Source: Bacteroidota bacterium (GTDB lineage: Bacteria > Bacteroidota > Bacteroidia > Bacteroidales > JACABE01). Taken from it: DNA of 64,000 nt. Below the pieces are notes generated by a model. That model had not been told where the DNA came from, made no database searches, and was given only the letters and a program-made list of their open reading frames with translations. This document shows positions 51,611 to 61,600 of this stretch, in pieces; the first letter of the stretch is position 1; the number at the start of each line of letters is the position of its first letter. The stretch spans positions 59,400-123,399 of the forward strand of contig JAPLDQ010000037.1 in the NCBI GenBank assembly GCA_026391675.1. Direction: 5' to 3'. The translations under genes were made by a program, and so were the position numbers.

Positions 51611-53955
51611 AGAAGGATATAACTGCGATTGTCGACGGCATTGTTGCTGCAAAAGGGAAAACCGTAAATAAGGTTATTCCTGTGCTGCAGGCCATTCAGC
51701 AGGAATTTAATTATCTTCCTTCAGCAGCATTGGAAAGGGTTTGCGAAACAACAGAAATTTCTCCTTCCCGTATTTTTAGTGTATCCACTTTTTATACCCA
51801 GTTCAGGCATCAGGAACAGGGAAAGCATATAATAAGCGTTTGTGTTGGAACAGCATGTCATGTAAAAGGTGCCATGCTGGTATATGATGCATTCAGAAGA
51901 GCGCTCAAGCTGAAAGACGGATGTGATACCGATGCTGATTCATTGTTTACTTTGACAAAGGTTGCCTGTCTGGGATGCTGCACCATAGCTCCTGTGGTTC
52001 AGATTGATGATATTACCTACGGCATGCTCACCACAGAAAAAGTGCCCGAAATTATTCAGGATTTTCTGAGCAACAGGCAAGATAACACTTCAGTCCGTAA
52101 ACATCAGCCTAAGCATACAGCCAACCTTAAGGATGAAATCAGGATAGGACTGGGTTCCTGCTGTGTTGCCAGTGGCAGTTCAGCGGTGAGGGATGAGTTG
52201 GAAAAAACATTAGAGAACAACAGCATAGCAGTTAATGTAAAACAGGTCGGATGTGTGGGAATCTGTAATCAGGTGCCTATGATAGAGATCATAAAAGACA
52301 ATAAATCTACAGCTATCTATACCAAAGTGATGGCTGAAGAAGTAAGGAAAATCGTCTTAAAGCATTTCAAATCAGGGAATATTTTCAATGAGGCCGGAAA
52401 CCGCTTGCTGAATTATATAGAAGATCTTGTAGTTGATCATTTTCCGGTTTCGTCCCGTAAATATTCTCCTGAAAAAAGGGATACGCCTGTATCGGAATAT
52501 CTTAACAGGCAGATCAATATTGCAACTGAACACAGGGGTATCATCAGGCCATTGGATTTTGAGGAGTATATGAAACTCGATGGCTTTGTGGCCTTAAAAA
52601 AATCACTTTTTGAAATCAGCCCCGGAGATATTACGGCGATAATTAAACACAGCGGATTAAGAGGCAGGGGAGGTGCAGGTTTCCCCACAGGTGTAAAATG
52701 GGAACTGGTTAAAAGTGCTGTTTCTGATGAAAAATATATCATCTGTAACGGCGACGAAGGCGATCCCGGGGCATTTATGGACAGAATGCTGCTTGAATCC
52801 TATCCTTTCCGAATTATTGAAGGAATGATTATTGCTGCCATTGCTACTGCTGCAACACAGGGGCTCTTCTACATCCGTGCCGAATATAAACTTGCCGTTA
52901 AACAGATTACTGCTGCCCTGGAAATCTGCAGGAAACACAATATATTGGGAGAAAACATACTCAACAGTAATTTTTCATTTGATATCACTTTGTTTGAAGG
53001 GGCGGGCGCTTTTATCTGCGGCGAAGAATCTGCCTTAATAGCCAGTGTTGAGGGCGACAGGGGTTTCCCTTCACTCCGTCCTCCTTACCCTTCAGAAAAA
53101 GGACTATGGGGAAAGCCTACTTTAATCAACAACACCGAAACCTTTTCAATGGTTTCCTGGATAATAAGAAATTCCGCTGAAGCATTCAATAATACAGGAA
53201 CTTTACACAGCAAGGGAACCAAGGTGTTTGCACTGGCCGGCAAGGTGAAGCGGGGCGGCCTTATCGAAGTACCCATGGGAACCACCGTCAGGGAAATAGT
53301 TGAAGAAATCGGCGGTGGCATTGCCAATGGCAGAATGTTTAAAGCCGTTCAGATCGGAGGACCTTCGGGTGGTTGTATTCCTGCATCCATGGCTGATATT
53401 CCCATAGATTTTGAATCGCTGAGCAGTGCGGGTGCCATGATGGGTTCAGGCGGACTCGTTGTGCTGGATGATACCGATTGTATGGTTGATATTGCAAGAT
53501 ATTTTCTCTCTTTCACCCAGGATCAGTCCTGCGGGAAATGTACCTTCTGCAGAATAGGAACCCGGAAAATGCTCGAAATCCTGAATAAAATATGCAGTGG
53601 TAAAGGCAGTGAGCAGGATATTGTAGCATTGGAACAACTGGCTTTGAAAACCCAAAAGGGAAGTTTGTGCGGATTGGGAAAAACAGCACCCAATCCTGTG
53701 CTTTCAACACTCAGCTATTACCGTAATGAATATGAAGCCCATATTCATGGGAGTTGCCCGGGAGGGAAATGTAAAGATCTGATAAAATATGAGATAACAG
53801 AGGATTGTATTGGCTGTACCAAATGTGCGCAACGCTGCCCTGCTGATGCCATAGCAGCAAAACCGCATGAACTGCATCTGATAGTGCAGGAAAAATGTAT
53901 CAAATGTGACAGCTGCAGGGAAGTTTGTCCCGTTAATGCTGTAATTCTGAAATAA
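51607..53955 (+). CDS. NuoE-NuoF fusion flavoprotein with extra ferredoxin domains
   Basis: 782 residues from the ATG at 51607, which overlaps the previous stop. Domains: NuoE-like thioredoxin-fold 2Fe-2S (Cys79, 84, 121, 125), a second such domain (Cys185, 216, 220 region), then the NuoF part with the FMN loop GRGGAGFPTGVKWE, NAD site GDEGDPGAFMDR, and the 4Fe-4S site Cys642/645/648/688 (SCGKCTFCRIGT), and a C-terminal pair of 4Fe-4S motifs (CIGCTKCAQRCP, CIKCDSCREVCP). It should oxidise NADH in the cytoplasm. The layout equals HydC+HydB of electron-bifurcating hydrogenases joined in one chain. No hydrogenase catalytic subunit is nearby; the partner seems to be the flavoprotein at 53957. Confidence 0.9.
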   Translation: MKKDITAIVDGIVAAKGKTVNKVIPVLQAIQQEFNYLPSAALERVCETTEISPSRIFSVSTFYTQFRHQEQGKHIISVCVGTACHVKGAMLVYDAFRRALKLKDGCDTDADSLFTLTKVACLGCCTIAPVVQIDDITYGMLTTEKVPEIIQDFLSNRQDNTSVRKHQPKHTANLKDEIRIGLGSCCVASGSSAVRDELEKTLENNSIAVNVKQVGCVGICNQVPMIEIIKDNKSTAIYTKVMAEEVRKIVLKHFKSGNIFNEAGNRLLNYIEDLVVDHFPVSSRKYSPEKRDTPVSEYLNRQINIATEHRGIIRPLDFEEYMKLDGFVALKKSLFEISPGDITAIIKHSGLRGRGGAGFPTGVKWELVKSAVSDEKYIICNGDEGDPGAFMDRMLLESYPFRIIEGMIIAAIATAATQGLFYIRAEYKLAVKQITAALEICRKHNILGENILNSNFSFDITLFEGAGAFICGEESALIASVEGDRGFPSLRPPYPSEKGLWGKPTLINNTETFSMVSWIIRNSAEAFNNTGTLHSKGTKVFALAGKVKRGGLIEVPMGTTVREIVEEIGGGIANGRMFKAVQIGGPSGGCIPASMADIPIDFESLSSAGAMMGSGGLVVLDDTDCMVDIARYFLSFTQDQSCGKCTFCRIGTRKMLEILNKICSGKGSEQDIVALEQLALKTQKGSLCGLGKTAPNPVLSTLSYYRNEYEAHIHGSCPGGKCKDLIKYEITEDCIGCTKCAQRCPADAIAAKPHELHLIVQEKCIKCDSCREVCPVNAVILK

Positions 53956-53956
53956 G

Positions 53957-55486
53957 ATGATAAAACTGAAGATTGACAATATAGAAATTACAGTTCCTCA
54001 GGGAAGCACGCTGCTGAAAGCCGCTGCAGCCATCGGTATTCAGATTCCTGTGATGTGTCATAATGAAAAGATTCCCAATCATGCCAGCTGTATGGTTTGT
54101 GCGGTAAAGAATAAACAAAAGGGTGAGTTTATCCCATCCTGTGAAGTGAAAGCAACTGAAGGTATGGATATTGACTGTAATACTGAAGAAGTTACTGCCT
54201 TCCGTAAGGATGCACTGGAACTGCTGCTGAGCGATCATGTGGGCGACTGCGAAGCACCCTGCAGAATAAGCTGCCCTTCTTTTATGGATATTCCCCGGAT
54301 GAATCGCCTCATCGCGCAGGGAAATTTTAAAAAAGCCCTTGAAATTGTTAAGGAAGAGATTGCATTACCACTGATACTGGGATATATCTGCAGTGCCCCC
54401 TGTGAAAATGCCTGCCGCAGAAAACAAATGGAAGGCGCTGTTTCCATCTGCCAGCTCAAGAAATTTACAGCCCTTGAAGACAGTAAATCCGGCAGTTATT
54501 ATTTACCTGAAAAACTACCGGAAACAAATAAAAAAGTTGCCGTTATCGGCGCAGGCATAGCCGGCTTATCTGCCACCTTCCATTTACTTAAAATGGGTTA
54601 CAGCTGCAGCGTTTTTGAAAAGAACGCCAAAGCAGGAGGTTCCCTCTTAAATCTTGCTGAAGAGGTTTTGCCTGCAGAAATACTGCATATAGAAACAGCA
54701 ATACTCAGGCAGTTTGGAGCAGAATTTATATTTAACACTGCAGTAAATGCCCTTGATATTAAAAAAGACTTTGATGCCGTGCTGATTGCCAGCGGCGAAA
54801 ATACTAAGGATGCAGCATTAGATTTCAGCGGTGACGGATTTTCCACCGTCCATGAAGGCATATTTGCCTGTGGTTCGGTGGTGAAAACTGTAAAAATGGC
54901 TGTTAAGTTAGTTGCGCAGGGCAAGCAGGCTGCTGCTGAGGTGGATGCCTTTCTGTCAGGAAAATCACAGCAATACGCTGTTCAGTTCAATTCTAAATTT
55001 GCAAAGTTGAAGGAAGAAGAAATTGCAACTTACCTCATGGAATCAACAGCTGAAGACAGAATTGATCCTTCACAGGGCAGGCTTGACGGATTCACTGCTA
55101 TTGAGGCAATGGCAGAAGCTCAGCGCTGCCTCCGCTGCGATTGCCGGAAAGCTTCAACTTGTAAACTGAGAATACGCTCTGACCAATATGGGGCTCAACA
55201 GTCGAAATATAAAATTGCTGAACGCAAGACCATCAGAAAATATTTTCAGCAGGACATCCTTGTTTATGAACCCGAAAAGTGCATTAAATGCGGGCTCTGT
55301 ATCAAAATATTGGAAACTCATAACGATTTGACCGGCTTTGCCTACATCGGCCGTGGTTTTGATATGCATATTGCTGTTCCTTTCGACAAATCCCTGCAGC
55401 TTGCCATTGCCGGTGCAGCGGCTGAATGTATCGCTGCCTGCCCCACAGCTGCCCTTGCTGACTTTAATCCTGAAGAAAATCATTAA
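53957..55486 (+). CDS. GltD-like FAD protein with 2Fe-2S domain, NAD(P)H domain apparently missing
   Basis: 509 residues. An N-terminal 2Fe-2S ferredoxin (Cys34, 45, 48, 62) and a HVGDCEAPC segment are followed by the GltD-type N-terminal 4Fe-4S domain (ICSAPCENACRRKQ), FAD-binding GAGIAGLSATFHLLK near residues 198-212, and C-terminal motifs CLRCDC, CIKCGLCIK and CIAACP. In GltD/NfnB the second Rossmann fold for NADPH should follow the FAD half; here the chain passes directly from FDAVLIASGENT to the FAD-return segment GIFACGSVVKTVKMAVKLVA, and no second GxGxxA is seen. It would receive electrons through its Fe-S centres from the NuoF-type neighbour rather than bind NADPH itself. The next gene starts one base after its stop. 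Confidence 0.85.
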   Translation: MIKLKIDNIEITVPQGSTLLKAAAAIGIQIPVMCHNEKIPNHASCMVCAVKNKQKGEFIPSCEVKATEGMDIDCNTEEVTAFRKDALELLLSDHVGDCEAPCRISCPSFMDIPRMNRLIAQGNFKKALEIVKEEIALPLILGYICSAPCENACRRKQMEGAVSICQLKKFTALEDSKSGSYYLPEKLPETNKKVAVIGAGIAGLSATFHLLKMGYSCSVFEKNAKAGGSLLNLAEEVLPAEILHIETAILRQFGAEFIFNTAVNALDIKKDFDAVLIASGENTKDAALDFSGDGFSTVHEGIFACGSVVKTVKMAVKLVAQGKQAAAEVDAFLSGKSQQYAVQFNSKFAKLKEEEIATYLMESTAEDRIDPSQGRLDGFTAIEAMAEAQRCLRCDCRKASTCKLRIRSDQYGAQQSKYKIAERKTIRKYFQQDILVYEPEKCIKCGLCIKILETHNDLTGFAYIGRGFDMHIAVPFDKSLQLAIAGAAAECIAACPTAALADFNPEENH

Positions 55487-55487
55487 A

Positions 55488-56597
55488 ATGAAGTATACAA
55501 AAAATATCATATTTCTTCTTCTATTGCTGCTGATATGTTTTTTAAGCAGGGCTCAGGACTGCTGGCCTTCGTTCCGGGGCAACCAGCAACTTTGCGGCTA
55601 TACCGCCACCCATCCGCTCAAGGCATACCGCCTGCTGTGGACCTATAAAACTGCTGACAAAATCAAATCTTCCCCGGTAATCTGCCGTGATAACATTTAT
55701 ATTGGCTCTAACGACGGCAATTTGTATGCCTTATTCCTGACAGGTAGCTTAAACTGGAAATTCAAAGCCGCAACGGCCATTGAAGCTTCACCCATGCTGC
55801 TCGACAATATGGTTGTCTTCGGCAGCCTCGAGGGCCGCCTCTATGCCCTGAATGCCAAAACCGGCAAGCTGATCTGGAAATACAAAACCGAAGGACAGAT
55901 ATCAGGTTCATCCAATTGGGTAATGGCAGTGGCAAAAAATCAGAAAAGAATACTCTGCGGAAGTTACGATTATCAGCTGCACTGCGTGGATGCCGCTAAC
56001 GGAAAAGCCGTATGGAAGTACAAGTCCGGCAATTATATCAACGGTACAGCTGCCGTTTACAATACAACAGCCATCTTTGGCGGTTGCGACGGCTTTTTAC
56101 GCCTGGTGGACATCAACAGTGGAAAAGAACTCAACAGCATCAACATCAACAATTACATTGCAGCATCAGCAGCCATTGATGGCAGCAAAGCCTTTTTCGG
56201 CAATTACGACGGTGAACTCTTCTGCTATGATCTGATCAGCAAAAAACAAATCTGGAAATTCGAAGGTAATGGCGCCTTTACTTCTACCCCGGCGGTTTAT
56301 GATAAATATGTGGTCATCACTTCCCACGATAAAAAAGTCTACTGCCTGAACAAAACCGACGGCAAATTGCTCTGGAATTTCCCGACTTTGGGAAAAATAG
56401 AGGGTTCAGCCGTTATTGCCGCACAAACCGTTGTTGTTGCTTCCGCTGACGGAAGGCTTTACATCCTTGATCTGGCCAGCGGGAAAAAATTATGGTCCTA
56501 TGAAATCGGCAGCCCCGTACATTCATCGCCTGCAGTGATAAATAATTACATCGTGGTGGGTGCTGATGACGGAAAAGTCTATACTTTTGGTAAATAA
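55488..56597 (+). CDS. Secreted PQQ-type beta-propeller protein 4
   Basis: 369 residues from the ATG at 55488; longer frames upstream overlap the previous gene and lack a signal peptide. Signal peptide IIFLLLLLLICFLSRAQ, then the shared motif CWPSFRGNQQ. It has about eight clear PQQ-like blades with very regular repeats (LYALNAKTGKLIWKYKTEG, LHCVDAANGKAVWKYKSGN, VYCLNKTDGKLLWNFPTLG, LYILDLASGKKLWSYEIG). Of the five propellers this is the most regular and most BamB-like, and probably a periplasmic scaffold or ligand-binding protein. No catalytic residues seen. Confidence 0.85.
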   Translation: MKYTKNIIFLLLLLLICFLSRAQDCWPSFRGNQQLCGYTATHPLKAYRLLWTYKTADKIKSSPVICRDNIYIGSNDGNLYALFLTGSLNWKFKAATAIEASPMLLDNMVVFGSLEGRLYALNAKTGKLIWKYKTEGQISGSSNWVMAVAKNQKRILCGSYDYQLHCVDAANGKAVWKYKSGNYINGTAAVYNTTAIFGGCDGFLRLVDINSGKELNSININNYIAASAAIDGSKAFFGNYDGELFCYDLISKKQIWKFEGNGAFTSTPAVYDKYVVITSHDKKVYCLNKTDGKLLWNFPTLGKIEGSAVIAAQTVVVASADGRLYILDLASGKKLWSYEIGSPVHSSPAVINNYIVVGADDGKVYTFGK

Positions 56598-56606
56598 TAC
56601 AAAGAA

Positions 56607-57923
56607 ATGAAAATAACATATATAGTTCCGGGTTTTGGAGGCAGTTTTTACTGTGGCAACTGTCTGCGCGACAGTGCCTTTTCCCGTGCCCTGAAAACGC
56701 AGGGACACAATTCAGTAACCCTTCCCCTCTATCTGCCGCATTCCATTGAAGAATTCGCTCACCAGACCGATGTTCCGGTATTTTACGGCGCTGTAAATAT
56801 ATACCTGAAACAGAATTTTAAACTCTTCAGGAAAATGCCCCGCTGGCTCTATGATTTTTTCAATTCACCGTTTATACTGAAGTTTGCAGCTAGTAAATCC
56901 GGCTCCACCAGGGCCGAAGGGCTGGAAGAAATGACCATTTCCATGCTTAAGGGCGATGAAGGATACCAGCAGGAGGAACTGGATCAGCTTATTTATTTTC
57001 TGAAACACCACGAAAAACCGGATGTGGTTCATCTTTCCAATGCCCTCCTCATGGGACTGGCAGCTAAAATCAGAAAAGAACTCAATGTCCCTGTATTCTG
57101 TACCCTGCAGGACGAAGATGTATGGATCAACGCCATGAGTGAGGCCTACAAACCCAAATTATGGCAGCTGATGAGCGAAAAGGCAGGAGATATCGATGCT
57201 TTTATTGCCGTGAGCAGCTATTTCAAGAATATCATGCAGGATTATATGCATATTCCGGATGAAAAAATGCATATTATACCCCTTGGTGTTGATCCAGAAG
57301 CATATACTGTCCAGCAGCCGGCTAACGCTTTTGCCGTTGGCTACCTGTCGCGCCTGCACTGGGAAAACGGACTGGAAATCGTAGTGGATGCTTTTATTAA
57401 ATTAAAGGCAAGGCCCGGTTTTGAAAAGCTTAAACTCATACTGACCGGTGGTAAAACGGCAGACGACAATCAATTTATCCATCAGCAGCATAAAAAGCTG
57501 AAACGCAATCAGTTTTATCATGATGTGGAATTTATTGATGATTTCAGAACTGCAGTGCTGCCCGATTTCTTCAGTAAGATCAGCCTTTTGAGTGTTCCGG
57601 TTATAAAGGGTGAAGCCTTTGGTCTGTATCTGCTCGAAGCCATGGCATCGGGTATTCCTGTGGTACAGCCGGATATTTCTGCTTTCCCCGAAATAGTGGC
57701 CACATCAGGTGGAGGTGCAGTATATGCACCGAATACTGCTGAAGCCCTGGCGGATAAATGGGCAGAAGTTTTATTGAATGAAACGCAGCTGAAAGCTATG
57801 AGTCTGAATGCCCGTAAAGCAGTGGAAGAAACTTATAATCTGAAGTCCTCCACCGAAAAGCTGCTGGTAATTTACCAAAGCTTTCTAAACGCAAATGACA
57901 GCATTAAAACATTATCCTTATGA
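56607..57923 (+). CDS. Family 4 glycosyltransferase
   Basis: Cytoplasmic GT-B-fold enzyme of 438 residues. The N-terminal loop is YIVPGFGGSFYCGNCLRDSA and the C-terminal donor-site region is KGEAFGLYLLEAMASGIPVV, with the E-x7-E motif of GT4 enzymes (EAFGLYLLE). The FYCGNCLRD segment is unusual for GT4 and contains two cysteines. It begins 9 bases after the propeller gene and overlaps the ABC ATPase gene by four bases. Donor and acceptor are unknown; glycosylation of a product moved by the ABC system is one possibility. Confidence 0.88.
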   Translation: MKITYIVPGFGGSFYCGNCLRDSAFSRALKTQGHNSVTLPLYLPHSIEEFAHQTDVPVFYGAVNIYLKQNFKLFRKMPRWLYDFFNSPFILKFAASKSGSTRAEGLEEMTISMLKGDEGYQQEELDQLIYFLKHHEKPDVVHLSNALLMGLAAKIRKELNVPVFCTLQDEDVWINAMSEAYKPKLWQLMSEKAGDIDAFIAVSSYFKNIMQDYMHIPDEKMHIIPLGVDPEAYTVQQPANAFAVGYLSRLHWENGLEIVVDAFIKLKARPGFEKLKLILTGGKTADDNQFIHQQHKKLKRNQFYHDVEFIDDFRTAVLPDFFSKISLLSVPVIKGEAFGLYLLEAMASGIPVVQPDISAFPEIVATSGGGAVYAPNTAEALADKWAEVLLNETQLKAMSLNARKAVEETYNLKSSTEKLLVIYQSFLNANDSIKTLSL

Positions 57924-58621
57924 TTATTGAACTGCAACATATTCATAAAACATACAGCGAACAGTCCGGTTTAAGCCGGCATAAGGTACTGGATGATATA
58001 TCGCTCAGCATCAGCGCTCAGGATGCCATCGCTGTTATTGGTCCTTCGGGCAGCGGTAAAACCACACTGCTGAATATTATCGGTACCCTGGATAAACCGG
58101 ATTCCGGCATACTCACCTTCGGCAATGAAAACCTGCTGGAGCTGAAGGAAGCCAGACTCGCCGAAATCCGCAATCAGAAAATCGGCTTTGTATTTCAATG
58201 GCATCATTTGTTGCCCCAGCTCAACCTGATTGAGAATGTGCTTTTACCAACACTAATGATTAAAGACAAAAAACGAAGGCAGTATCTGCAGGACAGGGCG
58301 ATGTATCTGCTTGAAAAAACCGGATTGCAGAACAAAATAAAACAACTCCCCGGCCAGCTTTCGGGTGGCGAATCACAGCGGGCTGCAGTGGTGAGGGCAC
58401 TCATCAATGAACCTGAAATCATACTGGCCGATGAACCCACAGGTTCCCTCGACCAGGAAGCCGCTGCAGAAATCGGCAGCCTCCTGTCTGACATCCATAA
58501 AGAACAGCAGGTGGCACTGCTTATCGTCACCCATTCACAGGAACTGGCCGGCAAAATGGATAGGATTTACCGGCTGAATCAGGGTAAACTGCTGCTGCAT
58601 CAACAAAACAAAAGCTATTAA
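57920..58621 (+). CDS. LolD/MacB-type ABC transporter ATPase
   Basis: Cytoplasmic ATP-binding subunit of 233 residues: Walker A GPSGSGKTTLL, Q-loop VFQWHHLLPQLNL, signature LSGGESQRAAVVRAL, Walker B ILADEPTGSLD and switch His in LLIVTHSQEL. It belongs to the LolD/MacB mechanotransmission class that pulls lipoproteins or other substrates from the outer leaflet of the inner membrane. Its partner is the 1105-residue permease that starts the base after its stop. Confidence 0.95.
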   Translation: MIIELQHIHKTYSEQSGLSRHKVLDDISLSISAQDAIAVIGPSGSGKTTLLNIIGTLDKPDSGILTFGNENLLELKEARLAEIRNQKIGFVFQWHHLLPQLNLIENVLLPTLMIKDKKRRQYLQDRAMYLLEKTGLQNKIKQLPGQLSGGESQRAAVVRALINEPEIILADEPTGSLDQEAAAEIGSLLSDIHKEQQVALLIVTHSQELAGKMDRIYRLNQGKLLLHQQNKSY

Positions 58622-61600
58622 ATGCTTATGAACAGTCTGAATTACATCCTTAAAAGCTTCATCTTATACCGTAAACAGAACCTGGCTGTCCTGCTGGGCT
58701 GCATCATCAGCACGGCGGTACTGAGCGGAGCCCTGATGCTGGGCGATTCGGTAAGGGACAGCATGCAGAAAATAGTAAGTGCCAGACTGGGAAAAGTGGA
58801 ATATGTGCTGCAAAGCAATGATCACTTTGTCCGTGCGCAGCTGGTAAAGGATGTTGCTGCAAGGCTGGCTGTAAAATCATCGGCTGTTCTGATGCTCTCA
58901 GGTGTAATCTCAGCTGCTGAAAGCGACAGGCTGATTAACAAAGCCAGCATTATAGGCATAGATGATACATTCTGGCAGCTGAACGAAAAGCAAATGCCTC
59001 CGCTGAATGAGGATGAGGTCATCATCAGTGCCAATACCGCTGAAAAACTGCAGCTGAAAGTAAATGACGCTATCATACTCAAAGTTGAAAAACTGAGTGT
59101 GATTCCCCTGCATTCCCCTTTCGGCAGTGAAGTCAGCCCTTTCCTCAGTTTCAGGATGAAGATAAAAGCCATAGCTGATGATGTGAATATGGGCAGATTC
59201 AGCCTGAAGAATATGCAGATTGCCCCTTTCAACATCTTTGTGTCCAGGGAATTTTTGTGTAAAAAGCTTGAAATAAACGGAATGGCCAATGCCCTTCTTT
59301 TTGCAGCCCTACCCGGATATAAGGTCAGCCGCCACGATATTGATACCGCCATTGCCGCTAACTGGCGGCTGAAAGACATAGGTATCGACCTCAGTACAAC
59401 AGACGATAAAGGCAATTATGAACTTACTTCCACCGGTATATTCATTCCCAGAGCCTTTTCTGATCCCCTGCTGAAACAGCATAAGAGCATGCAATGCATC
59501 CTCAGCTATCTGGTGAATTCCATCAGCCTGAACGATAAATCCACACCCTATTCCTTTGCTGTGGCCATAGACCCTGCTCAGGGCGATAATGAGCTGAAGG
59601 AAAATGAAATCATCATCAATCAGTGGCTGGCGGACGACCTCGGGGCACATCAGTCCGACAGCCTGCTGCTGAGGTATTTCAGCATCGATTCGTTGCGGAA
59701 TATCAGGGAAGTCAGCCGTTATTTCAGGGTAAAGGACATTATCCCTACCGGCGGCAACGGAATCAACCGCAGCCTCATGCCTAAGTTCCCGGGTTTTCAG
59801 AAAGCTGTGAGCTGTGCGGAATGGAACAGCCAGCTTACCATTGACTTTAAGAAGATACGCAGTAATGACGAGCAATACTGGAACGATTACCGCGGCACGC
59901 CCAAAGCCGTGATTTCAATGAAGATTGCTCAAACAATCTGGCACAACAGTTTTGGCGATTATACCGCCATCCGATTTAATGGCAGCATCCTCGGCCCGTC
60001 GCCATCAAAAGCTGCCATTGAAAAAAGCATTTTAAACAGTCTGCATGCGGCTGATTTTCGTCTGGCAGTTACTGATATAAAGGCTGAAGCTGTGAATGCT
60101 GCCGCCAATGGCGTTGATTTCGGTGAACTCTTCATCAGCCTGAGCTTTTTTGTAATACTGGCCGGCCTAATTTTAACCGTGATGCTCTATGTACTCGGCC
60201 TCGATGCCCGCAGGCAGGAAACAGATCTCCTCACCGCACTGGGTTTCAGCAAAAGCCGTATCATCAGCCTGCTTTTTGCAGAAACTGTGCTTGCCGTATT
60301 GCTTGGCAGCATAGTTGGCATTGTCTGCGGCATAGGCTATAATTATCTCATGCTGGCTGCCATGAACAGCGTATGGAATGATATCGTCAGAACCCCGCTT
60401 ATGGGTATCAGCATACATCCCATGACCCTGCTTACAGCTTTCCTTTGCAGTTTCATGATATCAATAATTACCATTGCCATTACGGCCCTCCGCAGGCTTA
60501 AAACAACGCCCTTTGCCCTGATGGGCAATTACAGCCGTTTTCTGCCGCTGCTCAGGCCAAAAAGGAAAGGACTGGCTGTTGCTGCTGTCATTGGCGGTAT
60601 CATATTAACCATAACATTACTTGCTCCGGGAATACTTAAGTCCGGTGAAAATAATTCCCTCTTGTTCCTCTTATCAGCCACGGTATTTATGCTTACCGCC
60701 TGGGGCTTCATCAGCATCCTCATCAGCTACAGGAGGAAAAAGCATGTTGCCGTTGAAAATCTCTACAGCCTGGCCATTAAAAATGCCAGCCGCAACAGCA
60801 GGAGAAGCCTCACCGTTATCGTACTGCTTAGCCTGGGTGTTTTTGTCATCCTCATCACGGGCGCCAACAGAAAAACTTTCCATCAGGGCGGCGATACACC
60901 GCAGTCGGGCAGCGGCGGCTATGCCTTATGGGCCGAAACAGCGGTTCCCCTTACACTGAATCTGAATTCCGCAAAGGAAAGACACAAAGCCGGTTTCGAC
61001 AACGAAAGCCTGCTGAAGGATGTAAGCTTTGTCCAGCTCTTAACTACAGGCGGTGATGATGCCAGCTGCCTCAACCTCAATCAGGTTCTTATGCCTGCAA
61101 TTATAGGCGTGGATCCCGTATTGTTCGACAGCCGCCAGGCCTTTGCTTTCGAAAGGCTTAAAGACGGCTGTGATAATCAACACCCATGGCTGTTACTCAA
61201 TGCTTCCTATGGTAGTGACGTTATCCCGGCTTTTGCCGATAATACCGTCATCACCTGGAGCCTGAAGAAAAACATAGGAGATACCCTGACCTATATCACA
61301 GCCAACAACCGTAAGTTATATATAGTATTGGCCGGTGGACTCCAGCCTTCGGTATTTCAGGGCAATATACTGATAGCGGATAAATATTTCAAGCGCTATT
61401 TCCCTTCCGTAAACGGCTCAAAACTTATGCTTGTTGATGTGGCTGCTAACCGCAATGCAGCCCTTCAGCAATACCTCAGCAGCAGCTTCAGGGATTATGG
61501 CATGGATATCAGCAGCTGCAACGAAAGGCTGAGCAGCTTCAACTCTGTAAACAATACCTATTTAACCGTATTTATGATACTGGCAGGACTGGGTCTGCTG

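Noticed and set aside
51607..53955. Respiratory complex I fragment
   Set aside because: No membrane-arm (nuoA, H, J-N) or nuoB/C/D/I genes are near; the extra ferredoxin domains match hydrogenase or transhydrogenase modules instead.
51607..55486. Electron-bifurcating [FeFe] hydrogenase (HydABC)
   Set aside because: The HydB/HydC-like chain is present, but no HydA H-cluster motifs occur in any protein of the cluster.
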